Assembly: GCA_009667805.1 (NCBI GenBank)
Contig: CM019065.1
Location: 156,164,333 to 156,228,332, forward strand
Length of the DNA stretch: 64,000 nt
DNA from: Leptobrachium leishanense
Lineage: Eukaryota > Chordata > Amphibia > Anura > Megophryidae
Direction of reading: 5' to 3'
Under the pieces are notes generated by a model. The model worked only from the letters and a program-made list of their open reading frames with translations, was not told the DNA's origin and did no database searches. This document shows, piece after piece, positions 39,798 to 50,070 of this stretch. Position 1 is the stretch's first letter. Each line of letters opens with the position of its first letter. The translations under genes were made by a program, and so were the position numbers.

Positions 39798-39979
39798 CAG
39801 GATTATTCAGAGAGAAGTGAAAACCAGGAGAATGGCTGGAGAAGTGAAAATTTTAGGTCACAATAGCCGATTTGGAAAGTGAGATAATTGGGAGAATTTT
39901 TCTGGTTTGGCTATTTTGTCCTAGAATTTTCACTTCTCCAGTCATTCTCCTGGTTTTCACCTCTCTCTGAATAACCCTG
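39798..39979. mobile_element. 182-bp palindromic MITE with TAT duplication
   Basis: Starts CAGGATTATTCAGAGAGAAG and ends CTCTCTGAATAACCCTG. Nearly the whole length is an inverted repeat. Exact TAT on both sides (39795-39797, 39980-39982). Same length and sequence type as the copies at 12854 and 42429. Confidence 0.9.
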
Positions 39980-39990
39980 TATATTTCGCT

Positions 39991-40070
39991 GACATACTTG
40001 AAAACGAGAGAAATCTCAATGTATCCTTCCTGGTAAAATCCTTTATAAATAAATAAATAAATAAATAATT
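39991..40070 (+). mobile_element. Short LINE 3' tail with (TAAA)n
   Basis: GACATACTTGAAAACGAGAG through GTATCCTTCCTGGTAAAATC and a TAAATAAATAAA run, matching the LINE end at 9706-9780. Severely 5'-truncated. Confidence 0.8.
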
Positions 40071-40193
40071 CACCAATTCGGCGAAATGCCAGCTTTCTGA
40101 CTAGCCGAATTGCCACGAAATTGCACTGGACGATGAAATTGCACTATCCAGTGCAATTCGGTGGCAAATTCGGCTCTTATTGAATAATCCCTG

Positions 40194-41200
40194 AAAACAG
40201 TAGTGGAGTGAGGAGGTCAGGAGGAGATATTGTTTTAACCTTAGCGTGTCCCATTAAGGTAAGTACATGGATAATGAAGACAAGTAAGAAAAATTCACTG
40301 CATCCGACAAACATAAACACAACAGTCCCCAAACAAAACAGATCTGATGAAGGTTTTCTGGTGGTGGACAGGTGAGTGTGTGAGCTGATTTGCATATGGT
40401 GCAGCTAGGTGATGATAAACGCCGTAACCTTTTATAGTAGTCATTAATTTCCAAGAAGTTTCATAATAAGTCACACAGTTTATGTTTGATGTATTATGTT
40501 TGCATGGCTTTAATTTTCTTTTGCAATACATTTCTTTAATTTATCCATAAACTGATTATCAAAAGTATATACACACACCTGAGGTGTAATTCACTACATG
40601 CTGATGTTCACCATATTTTCAAACAAAAGTTAAAAGTATCATTGCAACTAAAGTGGAAAAACGAGAAGAATGTCCAACAACAGTAGGTAAAGTTACTGTA
40701 AACAATGCTGACCTACAGTGAACATTGAGAACACTGTTAATCTTCCATAAAGTGCACAAACTGTGGCTATCTCCTTTTACCGTTGTCCGTGATCTCCATA
40801 TACCTCCCAAACAAAGTATGATGAAAATTGCTCTCTCTAAATTACTATGAAAGAAACAACAGTGGAAGCACCAGCAGAAACTGCATTTAAACCTATGACG
40901 AGAACTATGCCGGACATATTGGCAGATGGCAGAAACTACAGTGGAAGAAAAGTACAGCAACCTTATCCTTTTTACTGAAGCAAATATTATCATAACATTT
41001 ATTTGAAACATAGAATGCATAATTATAATAGTGTAAAATATAAATCTTGTATAAAGATTGTTCTCCTGAGATTTTTAAAGATTAAAATACTGTAAATTTG
41101 CTCATCGTTAATTTTTCTTTAATTTATGCCTTACAGAAATATTGCTGGGATGACAGGATCTAAACTCTAGATGGTGTCCCTTGACTTCCGCAATTCCACA
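40194..41200. other. No recognisable gene or repeat
   Basis: Open frames here show no known domain. Nothing else identified. Confidence 0.5.
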
Positions 41201-41201
41201 A

Positions 41202-41985
41202 GGGGTCTGTATTATTAGCTTACAGGTTGAAATATACTTTGTGCTAAACACAGTAAGCGCTCCATTAAGATGTTGGCATTAAAACGCGGGTGCAAAGAAG
41301 GAAAAACTGTGCCCACAGTTTTCCCCCTTGCGCACGCCTATTAACGCCGCATCACATTGCAGGCGCAAAAAATGTTGGCTGCATTGTTTACGAGCGTTAA
41401 AATCCTGGATGCTCGCGGCAGCGCTGAGCACAGCCGCGAGCATCCACTCGCTGGAGTCCATGGGACTCCATTAAATTCTCCCCTGCCGGTCACATGACCA
41501 GCCGGATCACCGCCTCGCAAGATCCGGACGGTCGGTGTAGTGATCCGCAGGGAGAGACTGGGGTGACTTTTTCCCCCAGTCTTTCCCTGCTCCCACCGGA
41601 CGGAGGAGTCGGTTGGAGCCGCGGGACAGAGGGTGAGTATAGGATTCCTTTCTTTATTTTTAAGGCTGGTGTTAACGGATTCTACAGAAGCGGAATCCGT
41701 TAACATCAGGGTCTGGCTCTGGTTAACTTTTCACTGACCAAAGCCAGGCGTTAATCAGCGCTGGGACTTTGTAATCCAGCGCTGATTAACACTTTGCGCT
41801 CCCATGTTAAGTATAGGGAGCGTAAAGTACAGTAACCTCGAGCAGAGGAGCGCAAGGTACCAAACGCAGACAGGTTTTTTAACCCATTTGCGTTTGGATT
41901 GCAATATGCGGTAAATACTGCAGCAAATGTTAATGCTCACGCAAGTGAGAGTTAACGTTTGCGTTAACATCGTAATAGAGCCCTA
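41202..41985. mobile_element. Non-autonomous element, GGGC-type end with GC-rich core
   Basis: The right end reads TCGTAATAGAGCCC, resembling the GGGCNCTATTA ends at 46084 and 49558. The core at about 41466-41650 (CGGTCACATGACCAGCCGG, CAGGGAGAGACTGGGG, GGGTGAGTATAGG) is shared with 63800-64000 and, inverted, 49150-49400. The left limit is a guess from GGGTCTGTATTATTAG. Confidence 0.45.
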
Positions 41986-42428
41986 AATGTATTAAAGATA
42001 GATAATAAAATGGTGAGGTATCCTGCTTATGGGCATTTGTAGTGATCGTAATGGGATTATTAGCAAGGCATCTTCCAAAAATACTAATAGTCTCTAAAAA
42101 ATAATATCTGTAGGTGGCGTAATGCCTGTATAATAAAATTACAGTAACACCTTGTATTGGTACTGTACAGGGATTTTCTGTAATTATAAACATCTGAATA
42201 TTTTCCCTGTACAGTAGTGAGTGACCCCTGAGCTCTCCCATTATTTGCCCTCTCCCAGGTTCTTGTAATGCAGAAGTAATATTTGGTGAGCTTTTTGTTA
42301 CAGTGAGGGTGTGGCTTCTATTTGCAGCTTCTTTACAGTAACACAGAATTCCAGGAGTCCGATTTCACTGTGAATTTCATTTCTACACGGGGAGAACACT
42401 AATCTTACATTAAAAATGTGTGTACATG

Positions 42429-42610
42429 CAGGTCTATTCGATAAAGGTGAAACTCAGAAGAATTGCTTGGAGAAGTGAAAAATCCAGGTCAGAATAGCTA
42501 AATCAGAAAAATTGGCCCATTTATCTCTCTTTCCAAAACTGCTATTTGGTCTAGATTGTTCTCTTCCCCTGCCAATTCTTCTGAGTTTCACCTTTTAGTG
42601 AATAGACCTG
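42429..42610. mobile_element. 182-bp palindromic MITE, diverged copy
   Basis: Starts CAGGTCTATTCGATAAAGG and ends CCTTTTAGTGAATAGACCTG. The arms contain GTGAAACTCAGAAGAATT and its complement. Exactly 182 bp, as for the two other copies, but the terminal word is the GGTCTATTCACTAA variant seen at 711. Confidence 0.85.
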
Positions 42611-43034
42611 ATAGTGTTTTCTATGCCGGTTGTTGTATTCATTGTATTAAAATGCAAAATTGTGTACACACATTTTTGGTAGTGAATGGGTTAATTAGAT
42701 CTATTTTTCTGTTTCTTCAGGATAGCTTTCTGTGCAGGTTGGTGTCTTATTTTGCTGTGTTAGCATTTAGCAATTTAGCTCAAAGATTTTTTTCAAGTAT
42801 CCGCTACCTTTTTTGTCCCATATTTGAAATTGTGTACATAAATTGTAAACCAGTTACTGGAAAAAGAAATCATAGGCAAAACACAATACATTACATCCAC
42901 CGTGTGAGATGTTATGTGCTGTACGATATGTCATAATTTACATTCCTCCAAGAATTGCTGGTTCTGAAAGGGAGCGTAATGATGCTGACTTAAATGTTGG
43001 CAGAGGAAGTTATATAAATTTATGTTTATGTGTG

Positions 43035-43066
43035 TACTTGTGTGTGTGTGTGTGTGTGTGTGTGTC
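43035..43066. repeat. (GT)n microsatellite
   Basis: Alternating GT, followed at about 43108-43128 by alternating TA. Confidence 0.9.
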
Positions 43067-43439
43067 TGTGTATGTCAGCTCCTCATAATTATATATCTGT
43101 ACATGTGTGTATATATATATATATATATTATACAGTATAAATATGTGAGCATGCTGTTTATCGCTGCTGTACACACAGATGTAGCTGCGAGAATATAATA
43201 TTGCCTGTTTGGCAGTATAACCGATCATATATTGTAGATTTCTGTAGAAACAGGCATTGCGTGGGGGGAGATGAAGGTTTTTGGGGGGGGGACTGAAGGG
43301 GAGGATGTGTGGGTCAGAGCTGTGTGTTCCTGCAGTAAGTTTGGGTCCCAGGTGAGTCGGTCGGTTCCTCCTGTTACTATGACAACCACATTTACTGCAG
43401 TCCCAAAATCCCAGCACAGCTCACACGTTCAGGGCAGCG

Positions 43440-43950
43440 ATAAAGGCAGAAACTCACAGGCTGTACACAATGTACACAGGGCTTCTCCATAAACACATAA
43501 TGTACTCAGTAATTCTACACACAATCACACATACATACACACTATTACATAATATATACATCAGGGCTTCCCTACACACATACACAACTTAAAAAAATAA
43601 CAAATATACACATCACTGCACAACGTATCACACATTGCTACATAATGCACACAAGTTTTTTCCTGTACTGCACATGGCTGCACATCATACATAAGGCTTC
43701 TCCACACGTTTACACACTACCACACAAAAATAGCATCAGGGATTTTCCATATATACTGTATATATACACTAAACAAATACAGAAATTATATATATATATA
43801 TATACTGTAAATACACATGGCTACACAGCATGATCAGGACTCCTGAAACACACACACTGCTACAGAACGTACACTGGACTTCACCACAAACACACACTAC
43901 TAGTACACAACAAATGCATCAGGACTTTAGACATATATTCATGCTACTAT
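43440..43950. repeat. Degenerate minisatellite rich in ACACA
   Basis: Loose units of roughly 80-100 bp with GGCTTCTCCATAAACACA, GGGCTTCCCTACACACA and AGGCTTCTCCACACG words. It includes a (TA)n run at about 43787-43805. Confidence 0.5.
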
Positions 43951-43951
43951 G

Positions 43952-44110
43952 ACCAGAGGCGTAAGTAGAAACCTCAGGGCCCAAGTGCAGGAATCCATGA
44001 AGGGCCCCCCCACCCTCGACAACTTTTTTTGTCGCCCCCCGCCATCCCCGTGCACTGGACCCCTCCACAATGTTGACTCCAGACAATAAGTATCCTTTTT
44101 TTTTCCAGGT
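43952..44110. mobile_element. hAT-like left-end fragment
   Basis: CAGAGGCGTAAGTAGAAACC followed by CAGGGCCCAAGTGCAGGAA and a C-rich run resembles the left end of widespread vertebrate hAT MITEs. No matching right end seen. Confidence 0.45.
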
Positions 44111-44149
44111 TCACTATCACCATTCAGTCCATCCCATTTTTAATGTATT

Positions 44150-44476
44150 GTGCACTATGTAGATCTTGTAGAGCTCCACAGCAATAACACTCCCAGTAAT
44201 ATGCGGTACGTATGAGCGTATCACTGAGCTCCACAACAATAAAACTCACAACAACGTGCGGTGTGTATGAGCATATCACAAAGCTCCACAGCAAAAAAAC
44301 TCACAGCAATTTGCGGTATGTATGAGCGTATCAAAGCGCTCCACAGCAATAAAACTCACAGTAATGTGGCTTGTGTATGAGCGTATCAGAGCTCCACAGC
44401 AATACAACTTGCGGTAACATGCAGTGTGTGAGTCTATCACAGAGCTCCACAGCGATAACTGGCAGTAATATACTGT
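44150..44476. repeat. 58-bp-type minisatellite (left part)
   Basis: About six units with AGCTCCACAGCAATAAAAC, TCACAGTAATGTG and TGTATGAGCGTATCA. The array continues at 48436-48525 beyond the nested transposons, so it is the original host sequence. Confidence 0.85.
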
Positions 44477-46083
44477 CAGGGTTATTCAAAGAGAGCCAAT
44501 CTGGCCCAGAAAAGTAACCGAACAGTGAAATTTAGCTTTCGGTTACCGATCCTGGCCATTTGGCTATTCAGAAAGCAGACAGTTCGCCAAATGCTGGCGA
44601 ATTGCCTGCACGTATGGTGCCTGTTCGGTGCCTATTCGAGGGCAGTGAAATCCCCATAGAGAAGCAATGCTTCGTCTATTCAGAGAACACAAAACAGCTG
44701 AGAAAGTTGCCGAATTGCCCTGCCGTACGGTGGTTTCATTCGACAGATTTATTCAGGCGATTCCCATAGGCTTCAATGTTAAAAATAATCCCGTTTTAAT
44801 CTAATATCTAATAAACCATTGATTTATAATATTCTGCAGTAAAAAGTTTCTTTATTTATAGATTTTTTTAGGATTTTTTAGGCATTTTTTGGGATTTTTT
44901 TGTGTAACAGCCCTTTTTATTATCATTCATTGGATCTTTATATGAAATTTCAGGCATTTTCGTTCTGTAGTTTCTTTGCAAACAGCATTTCACTTTTCAA
45001 ACCTTCAAGCGTACTGGGGTTTTTTTTCACTCCATTCGTCTATGCTGTTGGGTTTTTCCGGCGGCTGCTCTGCGCTGTGATCGGCGGCTGCTCGGGTTTC
45101 TCCGGTGTGTTCGGCGGAGTTTTCGCGGGTTACAGTGTGCGTTCGCCGGGTTTTGCGGTGAGTGTTCATCAGGTTTGCGGCAGCTTTTCCCTGCACTACG
45201 ACGGCCCTGTGGCATAGGCGTCTCTACAGGGGGGCAAGGGGGTGCAATTGCCCCCCCTAGGTTATTCCTTGCCCCCATGTGCCCCCCACCAAAAATCAGC
45301 ATCCAGCTTCCCACACTTTTCAGACCGCGGTATCTCCGTTCTTGTGCATTGTATATGGACGTTGTATTTGTCATTGGAAAGTGCAGAGTCTGGCCTTTCC
45401 AATGATTCCCAACATGACCGTATTCAGTGTAAAGTAAAAGTCATAAAACATTAAATAAAAACATGCACTTAAACGTAAACATTTTCACAGGGTTGAAATG
45501 GCTCAGCAGTGAAGTGGTTAATGTTCAGACTATACATTACATTGTGTATTACGTTAGTTTTGCCTTGGTTTTTGGTTAATGGGTAGGCTTCATCCCTCAC
45601 AGTATACATTTTATTTTTTCCTTGATTAATGGCATTTTAGGGGTTAATGGGTTGGCTACCTGCCTCACAGTGTATTCATTTCATGTTTTCCCTTGATCAA
45701 TTGCATATTAGGGGTTAAGGGGTAGGCTAAATGCCACATTGTTTATTAATTTTATTGTATTTCCCTGGGTTTATGGCATTTTAGGGGTTATTATGGAAGT
45801 TAGAATCTAAAGGGTCTAATGATCTTTAGATCCTCTGCTTTTCGTCACATTTCGGGGAATTTATTTTGCCGAAAATAAGGTGAATTCTCTATTTAGTGAA
45901 TGGTCACTGTAATTTTCTAAAAGTGGAGTCGCTGAAGCAGCTATCAGACATTCAGCGAAAACTGCCGAATTGCAGCAAATAAAAATTTGAATTTAAGTAG
46001 CAGGTTAGTACAACAAAAAGATATCATTGCATCACATTACTTTGGGGTTTTGGAATCTTATTTATACAGTATATACTTATTTA

Positions 46084-48193
46084 GGGCACTATTACCTGGT
46101 GTGAGCTAATCCTTGCATCGGCATGGTTTTGCGTTAGCGCCAGGTTAATTGAGTCTAGCGCCTGACCAACAGATAGTTTGCCTCCCGCTACAAACGGGAA
46201 AAATCACTTAGCGCGTTGCTATTAGCAATTTGTAGCGCGAGCTTACTGTACTTTCTGCATCCTTTACTTAACATGTGGAGTGATAGAGATCTCTAGCGCT
46301 TTTGCAGCTAACAGATCACTTGGTGCCAGCGCTAATTTTTTGAGGGGCGCTAATTGCAACATTTTACCTACTGCTCAACCCTGGTGCTAACTCCAAAAAG
46401 ACAGAAAAATCAGGTCCTCACCCAAAATTAACAGGCATTTAACAGGCAATTGAAAGGAATGCAGCACAGGTGTTTTCTTGGCCCCATACACCATAGTAAT
46501 GGATCTGGTCAGCAATGTCGTTGCTGTTGCAGTAGGCTCTATTATGATATAGATGTATCCTTTATCCACATATATCCTAATTCTAATATATTGCCTAATT
46601 TCAAACATTTTATGCTGGGGGTTATTCATAGTATGTAAGCGGTTGATTATTAGGTTGGCTGTGTGGACCATGTTTAAAGGGACACATGATAAGTCTTGCC
46701 CTGAAACATGTATTATTTCATGCTGCAGCAGGGAAATTTGTGTCGCTCACCTGGCCTTCCTTTTGGATCTATTAAATGCAGTATAAGGATTCTACATGCT
46801 GTTGGGTGGCATTTATCATGCAATGCCCATCAGCCTTAATATATGTGTGCATCAAAACATGGAAGATACGACCACCGTGGAGGATTTTAATAATGCAGGG
46901 GTGATTCACTGGATGTGTTCATATTCAAGCTTGTGAGGCAAGGGATAGGTACAGGGCCGGATTAACATAGGGGCAGTTGGAGCAGCAGCTCCAGGCCCAT
47001 GCCCCAGAATAGGCCCAAAGAAAAAATAACAATGTCTGCATTTATGAAAATGTGGACCCCATTATCTCCAACACCATAGCAGCTACAGGGTCATATGAGG
47101 TATCACTGGAAAGGCCAGAGCATGCCCTTTCCAATGATATGAAACATGACCAGGTTTTATGTAACAATAAAATTAAAATAATAAATATTACTTTATTTTT
47201 TCTTTCTAACACAGCAATACTTTCCACTTATCAATTATAAAGTAAACAATGATGCTACACTTACTCACCATCTCAAGTGTGGAGGTGATGGCACGATCCA
47301 TTATTACGAATTGTTACACCAAAAACCTAAACCACCGCACTGCAGCAAACTGCACTGGGGGGGAGGTGACTTTGGAACCCTGCGTTACTAATCTTTACAC
47401 CTCACAAGGTCAAGGGAGGTGTCATTGGACAGGTCAGCGTCTGGCCTTTGCATTAATACCAAACATGACCATGTAAAATCTAAAAGGAAAATACAAAAAC
47501 TTTTTATCTTTTTATTTTTAGTTCCAATGCAATGTCATTGTCCATTTGTCACTTATAAAATGAGCAATACCACTGCCATTACTCACCTTCTCATTTCCCA
47601 TGCTGGGAGCAAGATCAGTGTTTTATACATAGTCATATTATTCAAAAAACACAAGGGAAATATTTCATTTGTTTGGTTAAAATTGTATATTTTCTCAGAA
47701 AAATGCAGTAACAGGATCCCATTTAATAAAAATTAACAAGAATTCCCTATAGAATATATAACCACAAAGGTTTCGATGATAAAATGTGAAAAAATAATTT
47801 TACATGCTTTAAATGATTGAAATCTGAATGTAAATTTACTCACACAGTATCTGCCTGGTTAGATATATCCGTATCTGCACAATTAAATAACCTAAAATAT
47901 GCTTTCATTTCACTAAATTCAAAAAAAAGCCCACCAAAATCTTCAGCTCCAGGCCCATAGAGATCTTAATCCGACCCTGGATAGGTATGGCCCGGCACTC
48001 TGCACTGGAAAAAAACAGTTCTATCCTGTATATAACCGCATTAGTTTCCCTAGCGTGCGCTAAACGACCTTGTTCATGGACTACCGTGGACAAGGAGATC
48101 TGTTAGTAGGTCGTCAGGCACTACATTTTAGCGACTCCCGCTAAATTTTTCCTTTAGTGATGGTGTTTTAGCTCACACCAGGTGATAGGGTCC
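46084..48193. mobile_element. GGGC-type element, level 3 of the nest
   Basis: Left GGGCACTATTACCTGGTGTG, right (minus strand) GGACCCTATCACCTGGTGTG. Exact TTA duplication at 46081-46083 and 48194-48196. Same type of ends and 3-bp TSD as the hairpin MITE at 28796, suggesting a PIF/Harbinger-like enzyme. Confidence 0.82.
46952..47979. mobile_element. hAT-type element, level 4 (innermost), 1028 bp
   Basis: Left CAGGGCCGGATTAACATA, right (minus strand) CAGGGTCGGATTAAGATC. Exact 8-bp duplication GATAGGTA at 46944-46951 and 47980-47987. No open frame resembling a transposase, so it is non-autonomous. As the innermost insertion it is the youngest event in the nest. Confidence 0.92.
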
Positions 48194-48435
48194 TTAGTTT
48201 TATTCAGTGGTATGATTTAGTGGTGAAAATTATTAATGCCCCCCCAGTTTTGACTGCGGTATCCTATGTGCCCCCCCCCCTAAATATTGTTCCTAGAGTC
48301 GCAACTGCCCTGTGGTGCTTTCTGAATACACCGCAGGGTCGCCGAAATGGGATCGCCGAATCGCACCGAATTGAAGAGAACGAAAAGTCATAGAATATGC
48401 GGTGACTTTTCGATTCTCTTTGAATAACCCTGTGT

Positions 48436-48525
48436 GTGTATGAGTGTATCACATGTTTCACAGCAATAAAACTTAGTTATGTGCTGTGTGTATGAGCGTG
48501 TTACAGAGCACAAAAGTAAAACTCA
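48436..48525. repeat. 58-bp-type minisatellite (right part)
   Basis: GTATGAGTGTATCACATG and CACAGCAATAAAACTTAG continue the array that stops at 44476. Confidence 0.8.
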
Positions 48526-48925
48526 CAAATAAGTTTAAAAAAACATTAAAATAAATATATTAAAATAATGTTTAATTTATTATAATACAATTAAGATAAC
48601 TATAAAATTATATTAAAAGAATTTAGATTATTTATATTATTATAATATATTATATTATTATAAATTCTTCTTCGTCTTGTGGTCGGCCATGCTGCCCAGG
48701 CAAGGCCCCAGCCAGATGTGCGACCTAGCCAAGGCTCATGCGGCCCAGACGAGACCCTGGCCAGGGGTCTGTCAGAAAGGCAATTTGTCAAAAAGGCACA
48801 TGCCGGCTGCGGAGAGTGGTCTAGGCAGATCGTAGAAGTCAACGGGGCGTAATAGTACGCCTTGCGTCTTCTAAGCCCATCCGCTGCAGCACCTGCATCG
48901 GGAAAGGCTTAAGTGGCTTTAGCGT
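48526..48925. other. AT-rich tract then GC-rich unassigned sequence
   Basis: About 48540-48670 is nearly pure A/T. About 48670-48840 is GC-rich with no recognised feature. Confidence 0.4.
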
Positions 48926-48926
48926 A

Positions 48927-49558
48927 TGACCCCTATGTTACAATCCGAATGCTAACAGGTTTAAAAAACCTGTTAGCGCATCGGGGATTGTGCTTGCCTC
49001 CGCGGGCTTACTGTACTTTTTGCTCCCCGTGCTAAGTATAGGGAGCACAATGTCCTAACTCTAAGTAACACACGGATGTGGTAACTAAAGAGTTAACCAC
49101 AGGTAAAAGCTGGTGCTAACTGATTCCATTTCTGCAGAATCAGTTAGCACCCGCTAAAACCCTAAAAAAAAGTCAGATACTGACCTCTCCTCCCGTGGCG
49201 TGAATGGGCTGATCCACCGCTCCTGTTCGACAGGAACCGGGAGTGATACTGGGGACAAATAGTCCTTATTTTCCCTCTGCGAATCACTCCACAGCCCTGT
49301 ATGATCTTGCAAGAACGATGTCGTGCAGGGCTGTACATCTCTCAATGGTGTCCTATGGAATCCAGGAGGTGATACTTGTGACGGCATGTTAGCCCTGCTG
49401 CGAGTATCCAAGGGGTTAGCGCTGCATTAGGGGCAAGCTGGGGAATCAGCACCTGCCGCGTAATATGGTTGTAAAATGGAGACGCTAAGAGAAAACTTGC
49501 AGGCACGGGGTTTCCCCCTAATCGTCCCCGTTTTAGCGCTGAGTTCCTAATAGGGCCC
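48927..49558. mobile_element. Non-autonomous element, inverted relative of 41202-41985
   Basis: The right end AGTTCCTAATAGGGCCC and left ACCCCTATGTTACAATCC look like diverged inverted ends. Internal TAAGTATAGGGAGCACAAT and AATCAGTTAGCACCCGC match the window start. Boundaries uncertain. Confidence 0.45.
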
Positions 49559-50070
49559 ATTGCCGGTAAATGTTCTGCGGATGCACCAGTCACAATACTA
49601 TTAAAACACAACATTAAAATAACGCTATAGAACATAATACAGCAAATTAACTGAACTGTAATGTAATAAGTAGTGGTGTGGATATTTTGTAAATGAGGTA
49701 CAAAATATATGAATAGTTAGTGCGCATGTCATTAAGTCAACACAATATTTAGAGAACACATCCATATGTATCATATCTACTTAGTTCAAAATATGCTATA
49801 AATGCTGGGATATATGGAAGCCTCCTGCTTGGTTGAGTCATTCATGGGTCAGGAAGAGCTTGTGGCAAAGGTTGCACAGTCTTCAGAGTAACAGCAAATC
49901 TGAAGGCCCTACTGAGTTTATAGTTTAAAGGTCTATTTTTTTCTGATACTTTTGTATATACACCTTGAAAAGAATGAAGAATGAAGAGCATTCTCTCCAT
50001 TTTGTAAGGTTCCTTTACATGTCTTATTAGTAGCCTATGGTTTAAAGACAGGAAGAACATATCAATGACT
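49559..50070. other. No recognisable gene or repeat
   Basis: Flank of the CR1 insertion, nothing identified. Confidence 0.45.

Larger units (their letters stand above)
39114..40193. mobile_element. MITE family A copy carrying two later insertions
   Basis: Ends GGGTTTATTGAGAGAGC and TCTTATTGAATAATCCC. The interior matches the family (TTCACCACAGGCTCTCTGAAG, AT-rich centre, CTGACTAGCCGAATTGCC). It contains the 182-bp palindromic MITE at 39798-39979 and, 11 bp further, a LINE tail at 39991-40070. Confidence 0.7.
45213..48307. mobile_element. hAT-type element, level 2 of the nest
   Basis: Left end CATAGGCGTCTCTAC; right end, read on the minus strand, CAGTTGCGACTCTAGG. Exact 8-bp duplication CCCTGTGG at 45205-45212 and 48308-48315. 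Subterminal C-rich tracts (TTGCCCCCCCTAGG) are as in vertebrate hAT MITEs. No transposase. Its own DNA is about 0.98 kb. Confidence 0.88.
44477..48432. mobile_element. MITE family A copy, level 1 of a four-level nest
   Basis: Starts CAGGGTTATTCAAAGAGAG and ends CTCTTTGAATAACCCTG. TGT flanks both sides (44474-44476, 48433-48435). Its own sequence is 44477-45212 and 48308-48432, about 0.86 kb, matching the 10019-10911 copy. The rest is later insertion. Confidence 0.88.

Noticed and set aside
40619..41020. 133-residue minus-strand open frame
   Set aside because: No recognisable domain, no splice or promoter support, and composition like the surrounding non-coding DNA.
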